Source: Euclidia mi
Taxonomy: Eukaryota; Arthropoda; Insecta; Lepidoptera; Erebidae
Direction: 5' to 3'
Length of the DNA: 64,000 nucleotides
Assembly: GCA_944739405.2 (NCBI GenBank)
Contig: OX123197.2
Coordinates: 54,226,047 to 54,290,046, forward strand
Below, one piece after another: positions 11,588 to 22,319 of the stretch (position 1 is its first letter; every line of letters starts with the position of its first letter). The notes below the pieces were generated by a model that was given only the letters and a program-made list of their open reading frames with translations, was not told the DNA's origin and ran no database searches. A program made the translations under genes and the position numbers.

Positions 11588-12364
11588 TGTAGCGTAGCGT
11601 AGCTTAGCATAGCATAGCGTAGCATAGCATAGCATAGCATAGCATAGCATAGCATAGCATAGCATAGCATAGCGTAGCATAGCGTAGCATGGCGTAGCAT
11701 AGCGTAGCATAGCGTAGCATAGCGTAGCATAGCGTAGCATAGCGTAGCATGGCGTAGCATAGCGTAGCATAGCGTAGCATGGCGTAGCATAGCGTAGCAT
11801 GGCGTAGCATAGCGTAGCATAGCATAGCATAGCGTAGCATAGCGTAGCATAGCGTAGCATAGCGTAGCATAGCGTAGCATAGCGTAGCATAGCGTAGCAT
11901 AGCGTAGCATAGCGTCGCATAGCGTAGCATAGCGTCGCATAGCGTAGCATAGCGTAGCATAGCGTAGCATAGCGTAGCATAGCGTAGCATAGCGTAGCAT
12001 AGCGTAGCATAGCGTAGCATAGCGTAGCATAGCGTAGCATAGCGTAGCATAGCGTAGCATAGCGTAGCATAGCGTAGCATAGCGTAGCATAGCGTAGCAT
12101 AGCGTAGCATAGCGTAGCATAGCGTAGCATAGCGTAGCATAGCGTAGCATAGCGTAGCATAGCGTAGCATAGCGTAGCATAGCGTAGCATAGCGTAGCAT
12201 AGCGCAGCATAGCGTAGCATAGCGCAGCATAGCGTAGCATAGCGTAGCATAGCGTAGCATAGCGTAGCATAGCGTAGCATAGCGTAGCATAGCGTAGCAT
12301 AGCGTAGCATAGCGTAGCATAGCGTAGCATAGCGTAGCATAGCGTAGCATAGCATAGCATAGCT
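11588..12364. repeat. pentamer/decamer microsatellite (AGCGT-AGCAT)n inside pol
   Basis: About 777 bp are built from AGCRT pentamers, mostly as the decamer AGCGTAGCAT. Variant units cluster: pure AGCAT near 11620-11670, GGCGT variants at 11690-11800, GTCGCAT at 11935-11960 and GCGCAGCAT at 12200-12230. This points to local spreading of variants by slippage or unequal exchange. All three minus-strand frames are open only because the 5-nt repeat contains no stop; they are not genes. The array sits between the BEL-1 protease and the RT C-terminus, where about 1 kb of RT should be. Confidence 0.97.
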
Positions 12365-12374
12365 AATTAGTGCT

Positions 12375-13325
12375 TTATCTTACACACAGTTTTAGCACCC
12401 ACCTTGATCTCTTGAAGAGCAGAACAACAACAAGACGTAATACAATGAGAAGTATGTAACGTAGGTACGGTACCTGCAAATGCGGAAATATTGAAGCTCC
12501 GATCAAAAGATCAATGCCTGCCGGATTCGCAAACTCCGCGTCGGCTAGCGGCAATGACTCGAGATGAGTGAGGAGCGACACGTCCACATTAGCGTTTGCC
12601 AACGTGTTCGTAATACGCTCCACGATAAGCGAAGAAATGTTAAAATTAATGTCCCTATCAAAACGCGAATGTATTTTAATATCTACGGAACCCTTGCAAT
12701 GTTTTTCTGATCCGCCTATCCCTCGGATTATTGAGTTCGTATTTTTAAAGTTATTCCATAATCCGAGGCGTTTGAACAATTCTAACGTTATTAAATTGGT
12801 CTGAGATGCGCTTTCTAGCAGACAACGTACCATGTGCGGCGACCCATTAACATCATATATGATAACTTGCGCTGTCGCTAACAGAACAGTCTTAGACGCC
12901 ATACATGGCGGCCTAGCACTGCTCTGATCACTACAAGCGCGCAAAGGCCGTCCGCGCGTGCATGCCGCCCGCGCAATGGATGTCGTACACAACGATATCT
13001 CATTGTGAGGCGTGGAAGGCGCAGCTACCGTGTTCTGCACTTGCGACGTAAGTGTGTCAAGGTTAGCGGCTTGACTTGATAACGGGTTACCTTTATCGAA
13101 ATGTAACAGTGTATGATGTTTTTGATTACATGATCGACACTTTGTCTTACTAGAACAATTACTTGTTTTATGTTTTATGCTTAAGCAGTTAATGCAAGCT
13201 TTGCTATCTTTTACGCATTTAAAACGAGCAATTGGATTTAAATCATTAAAGGTGGGACACTTATAGTAATGGTCGTGCACTATATTACTGCACAGACACT
13301 TCTGTGAATTATTACTATTAGATTC
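12375..13325 (-). pseudogene. BEL-1 nucleocapsid and protease region
   Basis: In frame with gag but separated from it by one TAG codon. It has the BEL-type zinc fingers (CINCLSIKHKTSNC, KCRSCNQKHHTLLH) and then a retropepsin-like domain ending IDLLIGASIFPHL. The protease active site reads LLESASQ where the family has LLDSGSQ, so both the catalytic Asp and the Gly are changed. The frame is lost just before the pentamer array; the last 25 or so residues look frameshifted. Confidence 0.85.
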
Positions 13326-14321
13326 CTAACATGTTACGTAAGATTGTGGATTAGGGACCGAGTTATTATTACTATTTCGCGATTTATTCAACCTTTGTTT
13401 GTTGCTGTTAGTGTTAGACGGGCCAGGTGAACCCGACTGCGTATTATGAAATATTCGACACTGATCTTTGATGAACGAAATAAAACTATCTAGTGTAGGT
13501 ATTTTATTATTGCGTTCCGTCATCTCGAATGCGCGAATTGTATCAGTGTCAAACTTTTTTAAAGCGAGTTGAAGCAACATAAAGTCGGAAAGATCTTCTA
13601 ATTTTAAATTCCTAAAAGAATTAACCGCGGTTACGAAGTTATCAATAAACAGCTGGAAATTCGAGACAGACGCGTTGCGGGACAGTTTGAGATTTAAAGC
13701 TTGGTCAAAGTAGGTAGACGCTAGGACGCGCGTGTCCTGATATCTATCAAGTAGTGACTGAAATATGACCTGATAATTCTCAGCACTGGGTGTGACACCT
13801 GCAAATACGGACTGGGCTTTCGGTGACAGTTTACCTATTAAATAGTACAACCTGTCAGCATCTGTCAGAGAACCATTATCGTGCACTGTAGACTTAAAAC
13901 TCGCATAGAATAACGGCCAATTTCGTATATCTCCGTCAAACGACATAATCTCGATTGGCGGTAATTTCGGTTTGCGGGCAACGGGCTCTGCTGAACATTT
14001 ACCCTCCAATTGCGATTGTATACGCTTAATAATACAATAAAGATCTTCGAATGAGGTATACGCCTGATAGTTCGGTTTTTCATCAGGATTGATAGAAAGT
14101 AATCTTGCGTTATAATCGTCTAACAACTTATGAAAATCTGTTCGAATACTATTTACTGTCATACAATAACTGAGAAATGCTTCGCTATTACTGTCAGACA
14201 TAGACGCGGTTTTTGAGCGTTCATAGATGTTTTGAATGCGCTCAAATAAAATATTGCGTTTTGCTTCTAAGATTGTCATCTCTTTGTCTTCCGACACGCG
14301 TGACTTCTTTTGTTGTGACAT
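13326..14321 (-). CDS. BEL-1 Gag (DUF1759-type)
   Basis: A 331-codon frame opens with MSQQKKSRV and contains the BEL/Pao Gag core (LPPIEIMSFDGD.RNWPLFYASF, then DADRLYYLIGKLSPKA), about residues 115-290. A Ser/Asn-rich linker follows. The stop lies between the linker and the zinc fingers, so it looks like a premature stop in a longer Gag-Pro frame. The Met sits about 330 bp inside the 5' LTR, a normal leader distance. Confidence 0.88.
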   Translation of the reverse strand: MSQQKKSRVSEDKEMTILEAKRNILFERIQNIYERSKTASMSDSNSEAFLSYCMTVNSIRTDFHKLLDDYNARLLSINPDEKPNYQAYTSFEDLYCIIKRIQSQLEGKCSAEPVARKPKLPPIEIMSFDGDIRNWPLFYASFKSTVHDNGSLTDADRLYYLIGKLSPKAQSVFAGVTPSAENYQVIFQSLLDRYQDTRVLASTYFDQALNLKLSRNASVSNFQLFIDNFVTAVNSFRNLKLEDLSDFMLLQLALKKFDTDTIRAFEMTERNNKIPTLDSFISFIKDQCRIFHNTQSGSPGPSNTNSNKQRLNKSRNSNNNSVPNPQSYVTC

Positions 14322-14656
14322 GCTTACGTAAGTATAAGCTAATGAGACCGAAACAAAATACGAATATCTAATGTATCTATTATTTTACCTAAGTAGGCTA
14401 AGTAGGCAACACTTTAGAGCTGAGGAATTAAAAGTTGCTTGAAAAATGAGATTTATAAGACAACTATGATAGTTCCAGAATTAATAATTTAATAAGTAGG
14501 TAGCTACATAAAAGTTTACCTACTGATGTGGGCGGAAATAACCATGTGACGGTTATGTGAATATATTAGGAGTATAGCTAGGTGCTATAACTGCCTAGGT
14601 ATAGCGATATAACGTATAAAAACGTAAATGAATCCGACTCGTATGGATCAAAAAAA

Positions 14657-15153
14657 TGGTTCGGCGATACACCGAAACCGTAGGTATCTAGGCGATTTGG
14701 AAAAAATGGACTGTATTTAAAGGAAGAGGATGTAGGAAGAGGTGATTGTGAGTGGGTATAGGATATTTCAAGGATGGAGGGCACTTACCTTATACGGCAA
14801 TCTTCTTCGTTACCGAAGGGCAGTCTGCTGGTGGTTTCGTGATGCAGCTGCTTGTTTTCACTTCACTACACAGTCACTTCCACTTGCGAGCGGTTTTTAA
14901 GAGGTAATAACTATAGCGGGAGCGGCGCGGGTGATCCGGTCTAGCGGACGCGTATCGCGAATCGAATGTTCTTGAAAGTTCTGGACTGTCACTCGCGTCG
15001 ACGATCGCGGCGACCAATCAGGCGAAAGGCAGTGCCTCTTCCAGGGAGTAGGATAGAGAGGGACGGAAATATGGTATCGCTCACACTAGACAAGCGTGGA
15101 ACGATTGATGTTGATGCGATTAGTTATAGATAAGGAGGTAGATGGCGCTACCA
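14657..15153 (-). repeat. BEL-1 5' LTR
   Basis: 497 bp, TG...CA, matching 8286-8786. It lies upstream of gag on the minus strand. The target duplication ATTGT follows at 15154-15158. Confidence 0.95.
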
Positions 15154-15158
15154 ATTGT

Positions 15159-16080
15159 ATAAGTATCACTCGATACCAGTGAAGCCACGGGCCAAAGATG
15201 TAGAAGCCCATTTAATCTCTAAAAACTCGATTTTTATTCATTCAGAATCTAGATTAAAAAAAAGTCTTACATTAGAGTTTCTTTTGTTAAATAATTGTTA
15301 CCAATATGTTTTAACCATTGTATTGGATAATATTTTCAATTTTATCTGAAAATGAATTCCCTGCTATTTGTGAAACACAATACAATTTTGATGAAAGTGT
15401 TTATTTTTGCGTTATTTGTTAACTTTTTATTGTAATCGTGAAACTTTATTAGATTTTTTAAGCTTTTTTTATCAAAGTAATAAAAAACATACATTCTATG
15501 TTACGTAGAATAAAAATTAAGTTTATAAATTCCTGACATAAAGTCATGATATTTTGTGCTTCGTCTGGGTGTGCTTCGTTTAGGTGTGCCGGAATACCTC
15601 ATTTTCAGTTGTTTAAAACTTTCCCACTACTGGGTACAGTATTTTTTTCATTCAATTTTTTTATAAACTCACGTCGCCGAAGGGGTTAGCAGATTTTACA
15701 CCTACATTTCACCATCAATCGATACAATCATCCTCACGACAACCTTCGTATTCATTATAGGAATAAGATTAGGTATCTATGCTATTCTATGGCGTTGAGA
15801 TATGACAATGATGTCATCAACGTCCTAGCATTGTCCTGGTTGCATCCAAGACCACACACTTTGGAGCATCCTAACCTAATCAGATACAACAGAATATGAG
15901 CTTTTCCTCAGAGCAACTGCCGTTTAACCTAAAAAACTAATTACTCAAAGGGTTAGTGATATTCAATGGTTTAGACCAGTATCACTTTCTTTGAGAGTAA
16001 TGACTCCACGTAACGACAGTTAAATATCGTCATAATAGCCGGGACCGACTGCTTAACGTGATAAATGATAATTGACAATT
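15159..16080. other. non-coding DNA with repeat scraps
   Basis: 15662-15725 matches the shared SINE/LINE-C tail (ACTCACGTCGCCGAAGGGGT, then CACCTACATTTC). 15822-15925 resembles the 'GGTTGCATCCAAG' repeat family also seen at 25905, 54770, 58262 and 61415. Otherwise no gene is visible. Confidence 0.5.
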
Positions 16081-16099
16081 TAATAGGCATGGGCGTTTT

Positions 16100-16175
16100 C
16101 GACGCAAACCGATGAAAATCCGATTTCAGATTTTGAAATCGATTTCAAAAACCGATTTTAGAAATCGATTTCAGT
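16100..16175. repeat. short imperfect tandem repeat around AAATCGATTTCA
   Basis: Four or more overlapping variants of AAATCGATTT and AACCGATTTYAGA occur within 75 bp. The unit is largely palindromic. No function can be read from it. Confidence 0.6.
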
Positions 16176-16634
16176 AGTGGATGTTGGAGCGTAGCGTACG
16201 ACAAACGTAAACAATCGAAATCTGCAATAATTCATAAAACCGCCAAAATCCAAAACGATTCGCTCGTCGCAAAGCACAATTCGCTTCATCTCTTTCGCTC
16301 TTTCAACGGATCACTAAGTTAGAAAGAAAAGGAAATCAAATTCGCTCTCTCTCATTCTAACTAACTAGTCGTTTGGTAGTGTGAAAGAGAACGAATGAAT
16401 ATGAAAACTATCCGTAACGTAAGCTTTAGATTTATTTTGTAGATTGGTTGCGCTTGCACCGTTTGGTTCGGATTTGTGTAGTTTGCGTTATCGTGGTATT
16501 GTTTTACGTTTTCTAAAATCATTTTTTCACATTGGAATATTGATACGATACGATTTCTGCCTGCAATCGGATTGCAGATTCGTTTTGATATATCGGTCTC
16601 ATGCCTACAATTTAAGTCATTGGTGCGCGCCGTG

Positions 16635-16800
16635 GCATCGAATGACGACCGGTCGGCGTAGTGGGAGTGTAAGCAACTGCCACGCCGAAGGTCGCGGGTT
16701 CGATTCCCGCTCAAGTCAAACATTTGTGTGCATGGACATGGATTTTTGTCTTGGTCTGGGTGTTTCTTCCATTTTTTTTCAAATTCATGTCGTTTATTAC
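16635..16800 (+). mobile_element. tRNA-derived SINE, second family
   Basis: CGGCGTAGTGG is one base from the A-box consensus. CGGGTTCGATTCCCG is a perfect B-box and T-loop stem. The downstream body (ACATTTGTGTG, TTGGTCTGGGTGT) fits a lepidopteran SINE type I recall. The acceptor ends do not pair, so it is not a functional tRNA gene. Confidence 0.7.
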
Positions 16801-16982
16801 GAATATAGGTAAGTACATGCATGTAAAAAATACAGTGCTTCGGCTATATTCAGCTTGTAAAGCGTGCAATTATATTTGTAGGAATATTAGACTTAATTTT
16901 TGCAATGATGCGATTAAAAAAAGTCAGTGAAATTAGAATTTATACAATGTTAATATTTTTTTAATTACGTAAATTCATCAAA

Positions 16983-17330
16983 TTAATTAAATTTGTCATT
17001 TAAATATTCTTGAATAGTATCATAAGCCTTATTAGTCAATAATTGTTTTAATTTATACTTAAAGATATCTGTGCTAGCACTGTCCATTAGATATTTTGGC
17101 AAATGATTGTAAACTCCAGGTGCCATGCAAAGTATACTCTTATTTAATTGTGATGTACTGTTCTGTGGATATGAAATTTTATTGTTTAGTCGCTTACTCT
17201 TTAATCTTTCAAACAAGGCTTTATGAGTGTGTACAAACACAGATACCTCATAAATATAAATAAACGCCAATGTCAAAATTTTGAGATTTACAAAATAGGG
17301 TTTACAGGAATCAGTCGTCTTACTACGGAA
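16983..17330 (-). pseudogene. LINE-A C-terminal segment
   Basis: Residues such as VHTHKALFERL, APGVYNHLPKYL and FKYKLKQLLTNKAYDTIQEY match the C-terminal end of Jockey/CR1-type polyproteins. A natural stop lies at 16983. The apparent upstream start lies inside the MITE and is not genuine. Confidence 0.75.
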
Positions 17331-17462
17331 TTCAATATTCGAAATATAGATAGATCTGTAGATTTTAGATTCGTTCCTGACAGTTTTTGACATAAGCTCC
17401 ATACAAAATATGTCAAACACGACTCTAAAATCTACAGATCTATCTATAGTTCGAATATTGAA
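17331..17462. mobile_element. 132-bp palindromic MITE in LINE-A
   Basis: Arms of 37 bp (17331-17367 and 17426-17462, TTCAATATTCGAA...) are inverted copies with one mismatch, around a 58-bp centre. LINE-A coding sequence resumes on both sides (QKKILRSICN upstream, DSCKPYF downstream), which marks this as an insertion. A clear target duplication is not visible. Confidence 0.8.
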
Positions 17463-17632
17463 AATGGCCGTTAATGTTACATATAGATCGCAAAAATTTT
17501 TTTTTGGGCCTTAAATACAGTTTCCTTGTTTACTGAGTTACCCTAAAATATGACACCAAATCTCAAAATCGACGCTACATACCCATAATGAGCAGTGATT
17601 ACAGTAGACTGATTTACGACTATTCTCAGCAT
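17463..17632 (-). pseudogene. LINE-A thumb segment
   Basis: The minus strand reads TAHYGYVASILRFGVIF, one stop where Trp is expected, then GNS and FKAQKKILRSICN. This is the standard region just after the RT palm in CR1/Jockey elements. It bridges the RT piece at 18320-18874 and the C-terminal piece across two insertions. Confidence 0.75.
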
Positions 17633-17639
17633 ATAAAGT

Positions 17640-18320
17640 TGATTAAGATTGGAGAATGTAGGCCTGAAAATAAGCAGAGCCAAAACGGAATATATGTTCT
17701 GTGACTTTGGCGATCTCTCCAGTCCTTTACCGGTTACACTCGGCGGTACACTTCTACCAGTAAGCTCCGATTTCCGCTACTTAGGTTCACTCCTGCAAGA
17801 TGACGGCGAAATTGATCGGGATGTTAGGCAAAGAATCAACGCAGGATGGATGAAATGGCGACAGGTCTCAGGCACAATATGCGACCACAAAATGTCTGTT
17901 AAATTAAAGGTCCGCATGAATAAGTCGGTTATAAGGCCTGTCGTACTGTATGGAGCTAAGTGTTGGGCTACAAAGAAGATGGATGAGAAACGATTGCATG
18001 TGGCAGAGATGAGAATGTTACGATGGATGTGTGGAGTGACAAGAATGTGAAAAAAAATAGCGCCCATAGATGAAAAGGTAAAAGGGAGTCGATTGGCCTG
18101 GTATGGACATGTTATGCGGAGAGATGAGATGTATGTAGGCAAAACAGTGATGAATATGCATATAGAAGGACGAAAAGGGAGAGGACGGCCAAGGAAAAGA
18201 TGGATGGAATGTGTGAGAATGGATATGAAAGAGAAAGGGGTAAACGATCGGATGACTGGTGACAGAGAAGTATGGAAGCGAAGGACATACTGCGCCGACC
18301 CCAAATAAATTGCGACCATA
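17640..18320 (+). pseudogene. RTE-like LINE (LINE-B), C-terminal part of RT protein
   Basis: The frame reads ENVGLKISRAKTEYM, DFRYLGSLLQDDGEIDRDVRQR, VVLYGAKCW and VAEMRMLRWMCGVTRM. After one in-frame TGA at 18048 it continues with SRLAWYGHVMRRDE and GRPRKRWMECVRMDMK to a stop at 18306. These are the typical landmarks after the RT domain in RTE-like elements. It is 5'-truncated and sits in LINE-A in the opposite direction. A related fragment occurs at 27245-27345. Confidence 0.85.
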
Positions 18321-18874
18321 GCAAGAGATGATAAAGCGCATAGGCAAATTTGTTAAGGTTAGTACAAACACTTTCCATGTGAATTTTCCAGTTAAAATTA
18401 GAGTCAAAATAAATACCTAAAAATTTTGCATTTTGCTCCAACTCATGAATTTTTTGTTCATTAAATTGCACATTCAAATTATTTACAAAAAACCCTATTT
18501 CCAAATGTCATTACACTCGTTTTCTCAAAATTTATAACAAGATTGTTACACCTTAACCATTCTACAAACTTTTTTAGAGTCTCAGTCATGTCAATCTCTA
18601 AACTTGTTTCTTCTTTGCTGGTAAACAAAATCGTGATATCATGAGCAAATAACACCATTTTGTTATTAATAGCCTTGGGCAAATCATTAATATAGATAAT
18701 GAATAATAAGGGACCTAGTACGCTCCCTTGAGGGATGCCCTGAGTGACTATACGATATTGGGATGAATAGACAGTTTCATTCTTTGTTTTTGGGCATATC
18801 CGATTAATTTGTGTGCATTGTCTACGATTTGTGAGGTAGGACTCTACCAGTTTTAAAACATTACTTTTGACCCC
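18320..18874 (-). pseudogene. LINE-A reverse transcriptase palm and thumb
   Basis: The minus strand shows TQGIPQGSVLGPLLFIIYIN, then VLFAHDITILF (the FADD catalytic box with the first Asp changed to His), then NNLVINFEKTSVMTFG and FLGIYFDSNFNWKIHM. These are RT blocks 4 to 7. The FAHD change removes one catalytic carboxylate. Confidence 0.85.
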
Positions 18875-18884
18875 ATATGATTCT

Positions 18885-19241
18885 ACATATACTCATATAC
18901 TCACGCCTTTTTCCCGTCGGGGTAGGCAGAGACAACGGAACGCCACTTGCATCTATCCTTACAAACCTCACGCGCTTCCTCTACATTCATTACTCTCTTC
19001 ATACATGCTCGCCGGTTCTGGTGCTTAGGAACTTGCCATTTTTAAGATGTCCCCTATCTGATCGACGAATGTCCGACGAGGTCTACCGCGACTGACTTGC
19101 CAACACACGTTAGCCTCATAAATTTGATGCGTCACTCTTTCTTCACTCATTCGCTCCACGTGCCCAAACCATTTCAGCATTCCTTTCTCAATTCTTGTCA
19201 CGACATTTACACAGTTTCCCGCAGTCACTCTCCTTTTAACA
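18885..19241 (-). mobile_element. LINE-C 3' tail with target duplication
   Basis: The minus strand encodes VTRIEKGMLKWFGHVERMSEER and GRPRRTFVDQIGDIL, then ends in the CCGACGGGAAAAAGGCGTGA-type tail. It is flanked by ATATGATTCT (18875-18884) and ATATAATTCT (19242-19251), a 10-bp target duplication with one mismatch. The LINE-A reading continues across the junction. Related copies: 44937-45400 and 62185-62427. Confidence 0.88.
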
Positions 19242-19251
19242 ATATAATTCT

Positions 19252-19712
19252 AATTTTAATAATAAGATTTTGTGACTAACATAGTCAAAAGCTTTTGTAA
19301 GATCCATATACAACGCTGATATCAGAGATTTATTATTTAAACTAGTCATTGTATTCTTAATTAATTTATACACTGCTAAATCAATTGATTTGTTTTTTCT
19401 GAAACCTATCTGTTCTTCTGCAAATAAAATATTTCTTTCAAAATATTGGTACAGACTTGTATAGATGACTTTCTCAAATAGCTTAGAGAAAACTGTTATA
19501 AGTGCTATTGGTCTGTAATAGTTTATACTATGCCTGTCACGCTTCTTAAACAATGGTTTTATTACCGTGATTTTCAGTTTTTCAGGAAGTATACCTGTAC
19601 CTATACATTTATTAATGATGTGGCTTAGTGCAGGCGCACTTACTTCTTTAACTTCTTTCAAAAGGAGATGTACCATTTGGCCATACATTATGGGCCTGGC
19701 ACGGCCAAACAC
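19252..19712 (-). pseudogene. LINE-A reverse transcriptase fingers
   Basis: Residues include ITVIKPLFKKRDR, NYYRPIALITVFSKLFEKVI, EEQIGFRKNKSIDLAVYKL and LYMDLTKAFDYVSHKILLLKL, with RT blocks 1 to 3 and the first catalytic Asp. The reading is cut at 19251 by the LINE-C insertion. Confidence 0.88.
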
Positions 19713-19719
19713 AACACCA

Positions 19720-21070
19720 TGTGTGTTTTGAAGATAAATAAACTACTCTATTAACCTGTATAATTTCTTTTTAAATAACTTTTGGTGGAAATAAGATACG
19801 AGATATTTGAAATGGAAATTATTCCGCAACTAAATATACCTTAAAATTGAATTTTAACACAAATATAATACCTAGATGTAAATAAAAGTATGTCTTTGCG
19901 TCTTAAAGAACAAAAACTACATAAAGAGTGGCCAATAATAATGAATAATCACCTGTGTACTAGGGAACCTCGTACTATGTATACTCGTCCAAAAAAGCTA
20001 ACCACAATCACAAACACCGCTGCATATTCTTAGCATGGGTAGAAGGTACTGATCATTATTATTCAATTTATATTCAATTACATTACATTAAAACCGTACG
20101 AAAACACCAATAAATCAGAACAAAATATTTACGATACACAGTAGCAACACGAATGACATAACAGATAAAAAAGTGTTGCAAATGGTTTGAAAAAATATTT
20201 CTACTATCGATTAAAAAACAAAACGATTTTTACCGATTAATAATTATGGAATATATAATAAATTATATATTTCTTGATTCTTTTTACAAATATACTTATA
20301 AAGTAAATAAAATATATTGTTTTCTAATATAGTAATAAAAATATTATTTCCTTAAAACAATTTCTGCCTACCATACTTCATTTTATTTTTAATGCTGGCA
20401 ACATAAGACATTCATCCGCTATTACCATAGCTTATTCAAAATAATTAATCTTTAAAAACTAAATTCTTTCACCGATACTCTATCAAGAAACGAAAGCGAT
20501 GTAAAATTTTTAAAAATTATATGTTTAATTTCAACGATTAACAACTTTCTGGCCGCTACAGGCCGTATTTGGTCTTTCTCCTTTGCTATTAACCTTGTCA
20601 TAGCCAGTACTCCTTGTGTTTTCAATGATTAAATTGATTTACAAATATCTGTTGAGGTCGTAGGTGACATAAAAATAGATTTATAGTTTGTTAAGATTAC
20701 TAGATGCACTCGTAAATCGAAAATTGCAAATGTTTTTTCCATTAAGTTGAATAATTTTTTTTGTTCCTCCAGCTTGGGACCCTGTTATCAGGCTAATGAA
20801 ACCCAAGAAAGACAAAGTCACCAGAAGACATCAAGACACAGTGAGCACATTCTGCGTAGATAACACCACTAGTTGAAAAATGTTCGGATACTTTGAGATA
20901 ACTTTTAAATTCAAGACAAAGACAAATACCTCCTCAGTCTGCCGTGAAAATGAATCCTGTAAAGAATTCGAAACGTCGGCTAGTAATAAAAATGTAGTTT
21001 CTAGATCATTCGGTTTAAATGTAATAACAAGTGAAACCAATATAACGCGATAAAATCCGTAAACTGTAGT
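19720..21070. other. insertion of unknown nature inside LINE-A
   Basis: The RT linker ends at about 21077 and the RT core resumes at about 19712, so these 1.35 kb should not be LINE-A. The DNA is AT-rich and lacks a coding frame. 20955-21060 (GAAACGTCGGCTAGTAATAA...) resembles a dispersed moth repeat I recall. No terminal repeats were found. Confidence 0.5.
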
Positions 21071-21076
21071 TTAATT

Positions 21077-21364
21077 TCAATGATTTTGAATGGTAAAATA
21101 TGTATTGAATGCTTCTGCGATGCTAGTAGGGTCATTGATAATATTACCATTGACATTTAAATGGGTAATAGTCTCCTTAGGTATGTTATTTTTACTCTGG
21201 TTTATAATGGACCACGTAGCTTTACACTTCTTCGCAGCAGGTTTGATAAAATAATCATTCTGTGACTTTTTATTTAGTCTTATTATCTTATTAAGACGCT
21301 TAGAATATCTTTTGAATGTTTGTTGATTGTCTTTAGGGCAATTTTTTCTATAAAGCCAAAGCAA
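21077..21364 (-). pseudogene. LINE-A endonuclease-RT linker
   Basis: Reads KKCKATWSIINQSKNNIPKE, then GNIINDPTSIAEAFNTYF, the conserved linker ahead of RT in Jockey/CR1-like LINEs (W..IN...., ...ADEFN.YF). The frame then stops at the junction with unrelated DNA. Confidence 0.75.
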
Positions 21365-21436
21365 ATCCCGTTTACATTTCGAATATTTACGAATACCATT
21401 AAGATAACCATTACGGGTTCGACTTCGACTTTTTAA

Positions 21437-22115
21437 TTAATATTGAAGGGAAACATAAATCATAATAAAGTAAAAAAGAACATAAAATAAGTCAAAAGCA
21501 GTATTTGGATTATCAGTTTTGTAAACATCGTTAAAACTTAATGACCGAAGGCATTTTTTAAATGTTTCTGTGTTTTCTTTACTCAAATTTCTCTTCTCAA
21601 TGTACCAATGAGTGATATTTACCTGGACAAGTTTTAAAAATCTGTGCCGTGTGGTCTGAAAGAGCAAAGTCATAAATTGTATATTTACATCCTCTCAAAT
21701 TATGAAAATTTTTGTCAATACATGTCCCAGCGAGTCGGTTCATTAATGGCTAGTTTAAAGTTGTAATGATTTAATATTTGAAGCAAAATATCACGTTGAT
21801 TGTTAGATGTCAGAGTATTTATATTAAAATCACCACATACAATAACCCTATTTTTTGAGTTGCAAAATTCATGAAGTCAATGCGCAAAAAATTTCTAACT
21901 GTTGTTTATTATTCCGTGGCGGTCTATACATACAAATTATTATAAGTTTCTGTTCAGATAGCTCAACATCATAGCACTCCATTACGCCGATAGTACTAAA
22001 TTTTTCTACGGTAGGGTATTTTTATAGTCGTGTCTGTTGTTGACCAATATACAAGAACCACCCCGCCTATTATTTCTATTAAAAGAAGCTGCCATATACT
22101 TTCTATCTATAATAT
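21437..22115 (-). pseudogene. LINE-A apurinic-like endonuclease domain
   Basis: The minus strand shows FNRNNRRGGSCILVNNR, then an IICMYRPPRNNKQQ block, then VCGDFNINTL with the catalytic GDFN. A SDHTA-type box follows in a shifted frame near 21655, and the RRNLSKENTETFKKCL end comes last. The domain nicks target DNA for retrotransposition. Several frame changes disable it. Confidence 0.75.
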
Positions 22116-22319
22116 GTATGTATTTACAAAAATAAAGTATACATGTATGTTTATCCATTATCTAGTAGGTACACATAGTACAAGCTCTGCTTAGTTTGGG
22201 ACTAGATGGTGATGTGTGTATGTGGTAGAATATTATTAGAATCTGTCTCTGTTACACGGCTATTCTTCTAACATTTAGTGTTAAAAGGATAACCGGACCT
22301 TTGGGAGTCTTACACGGGG

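Larger units (their letters stand above)
8286..15153 (-). mobile_element. BEL/Pao LTR retrotransposon, decayed (BEL-1)
   Basis: Two LTRs (8286-8786 and 14657-15153), each TG...CA, bound a gag-protease-RT/RNase H-integrase series on the minus strand. ATTGT flanks both ends (8281-8285 and 15154-15158), a perfect 5-bp target duplication typical of BEL/Pao. The LTRs differ by about nine substitutions and two small indels (roughly 98% identical), so the insertion is fairly recent, yet the coding region is heavily damaged. The N-terminal half of the reverse transcriptase is missing where a pentamer array now lies (11588-12364). No tRNA-CCA primer site is obvious next to the 5' LTR. Confidence 0.93.
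16983..22115 (-). mobile_element. Jockey/CR1-like LINE (LINE-A), interrupted by several insertions
   Basis: Endonuclease, linker, reverse transcriptase, thumb and C-terminal segments lie in the correct order on the minus strand from 22115 to 16983. Inserted in it are a segment of unknown nature (about 19720-21070), a LINE-C tail with target duplications (18885-19241), an RTE-like LINE in the opposite strand (about 17640-18320) and a palindromic MITE (17331-17462). The pieces carry stops and frameshifts. The outer 5' end was not found. Confidence 0.8.

Noticed and set aside
11534..12360. Three long overlapping frames of 248-273 codons rich in Tyr, Ala, Leu and Cys
   Set aside because: They are translations of the AGCRT pentamer array; the repeat contains no stop in any minus-strand frame.
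16635..16720. Possible tRNA gene with a perfect T-loop
   Set aside because: The ends do not form an acceptor stem and the downstream body matches a SINE.
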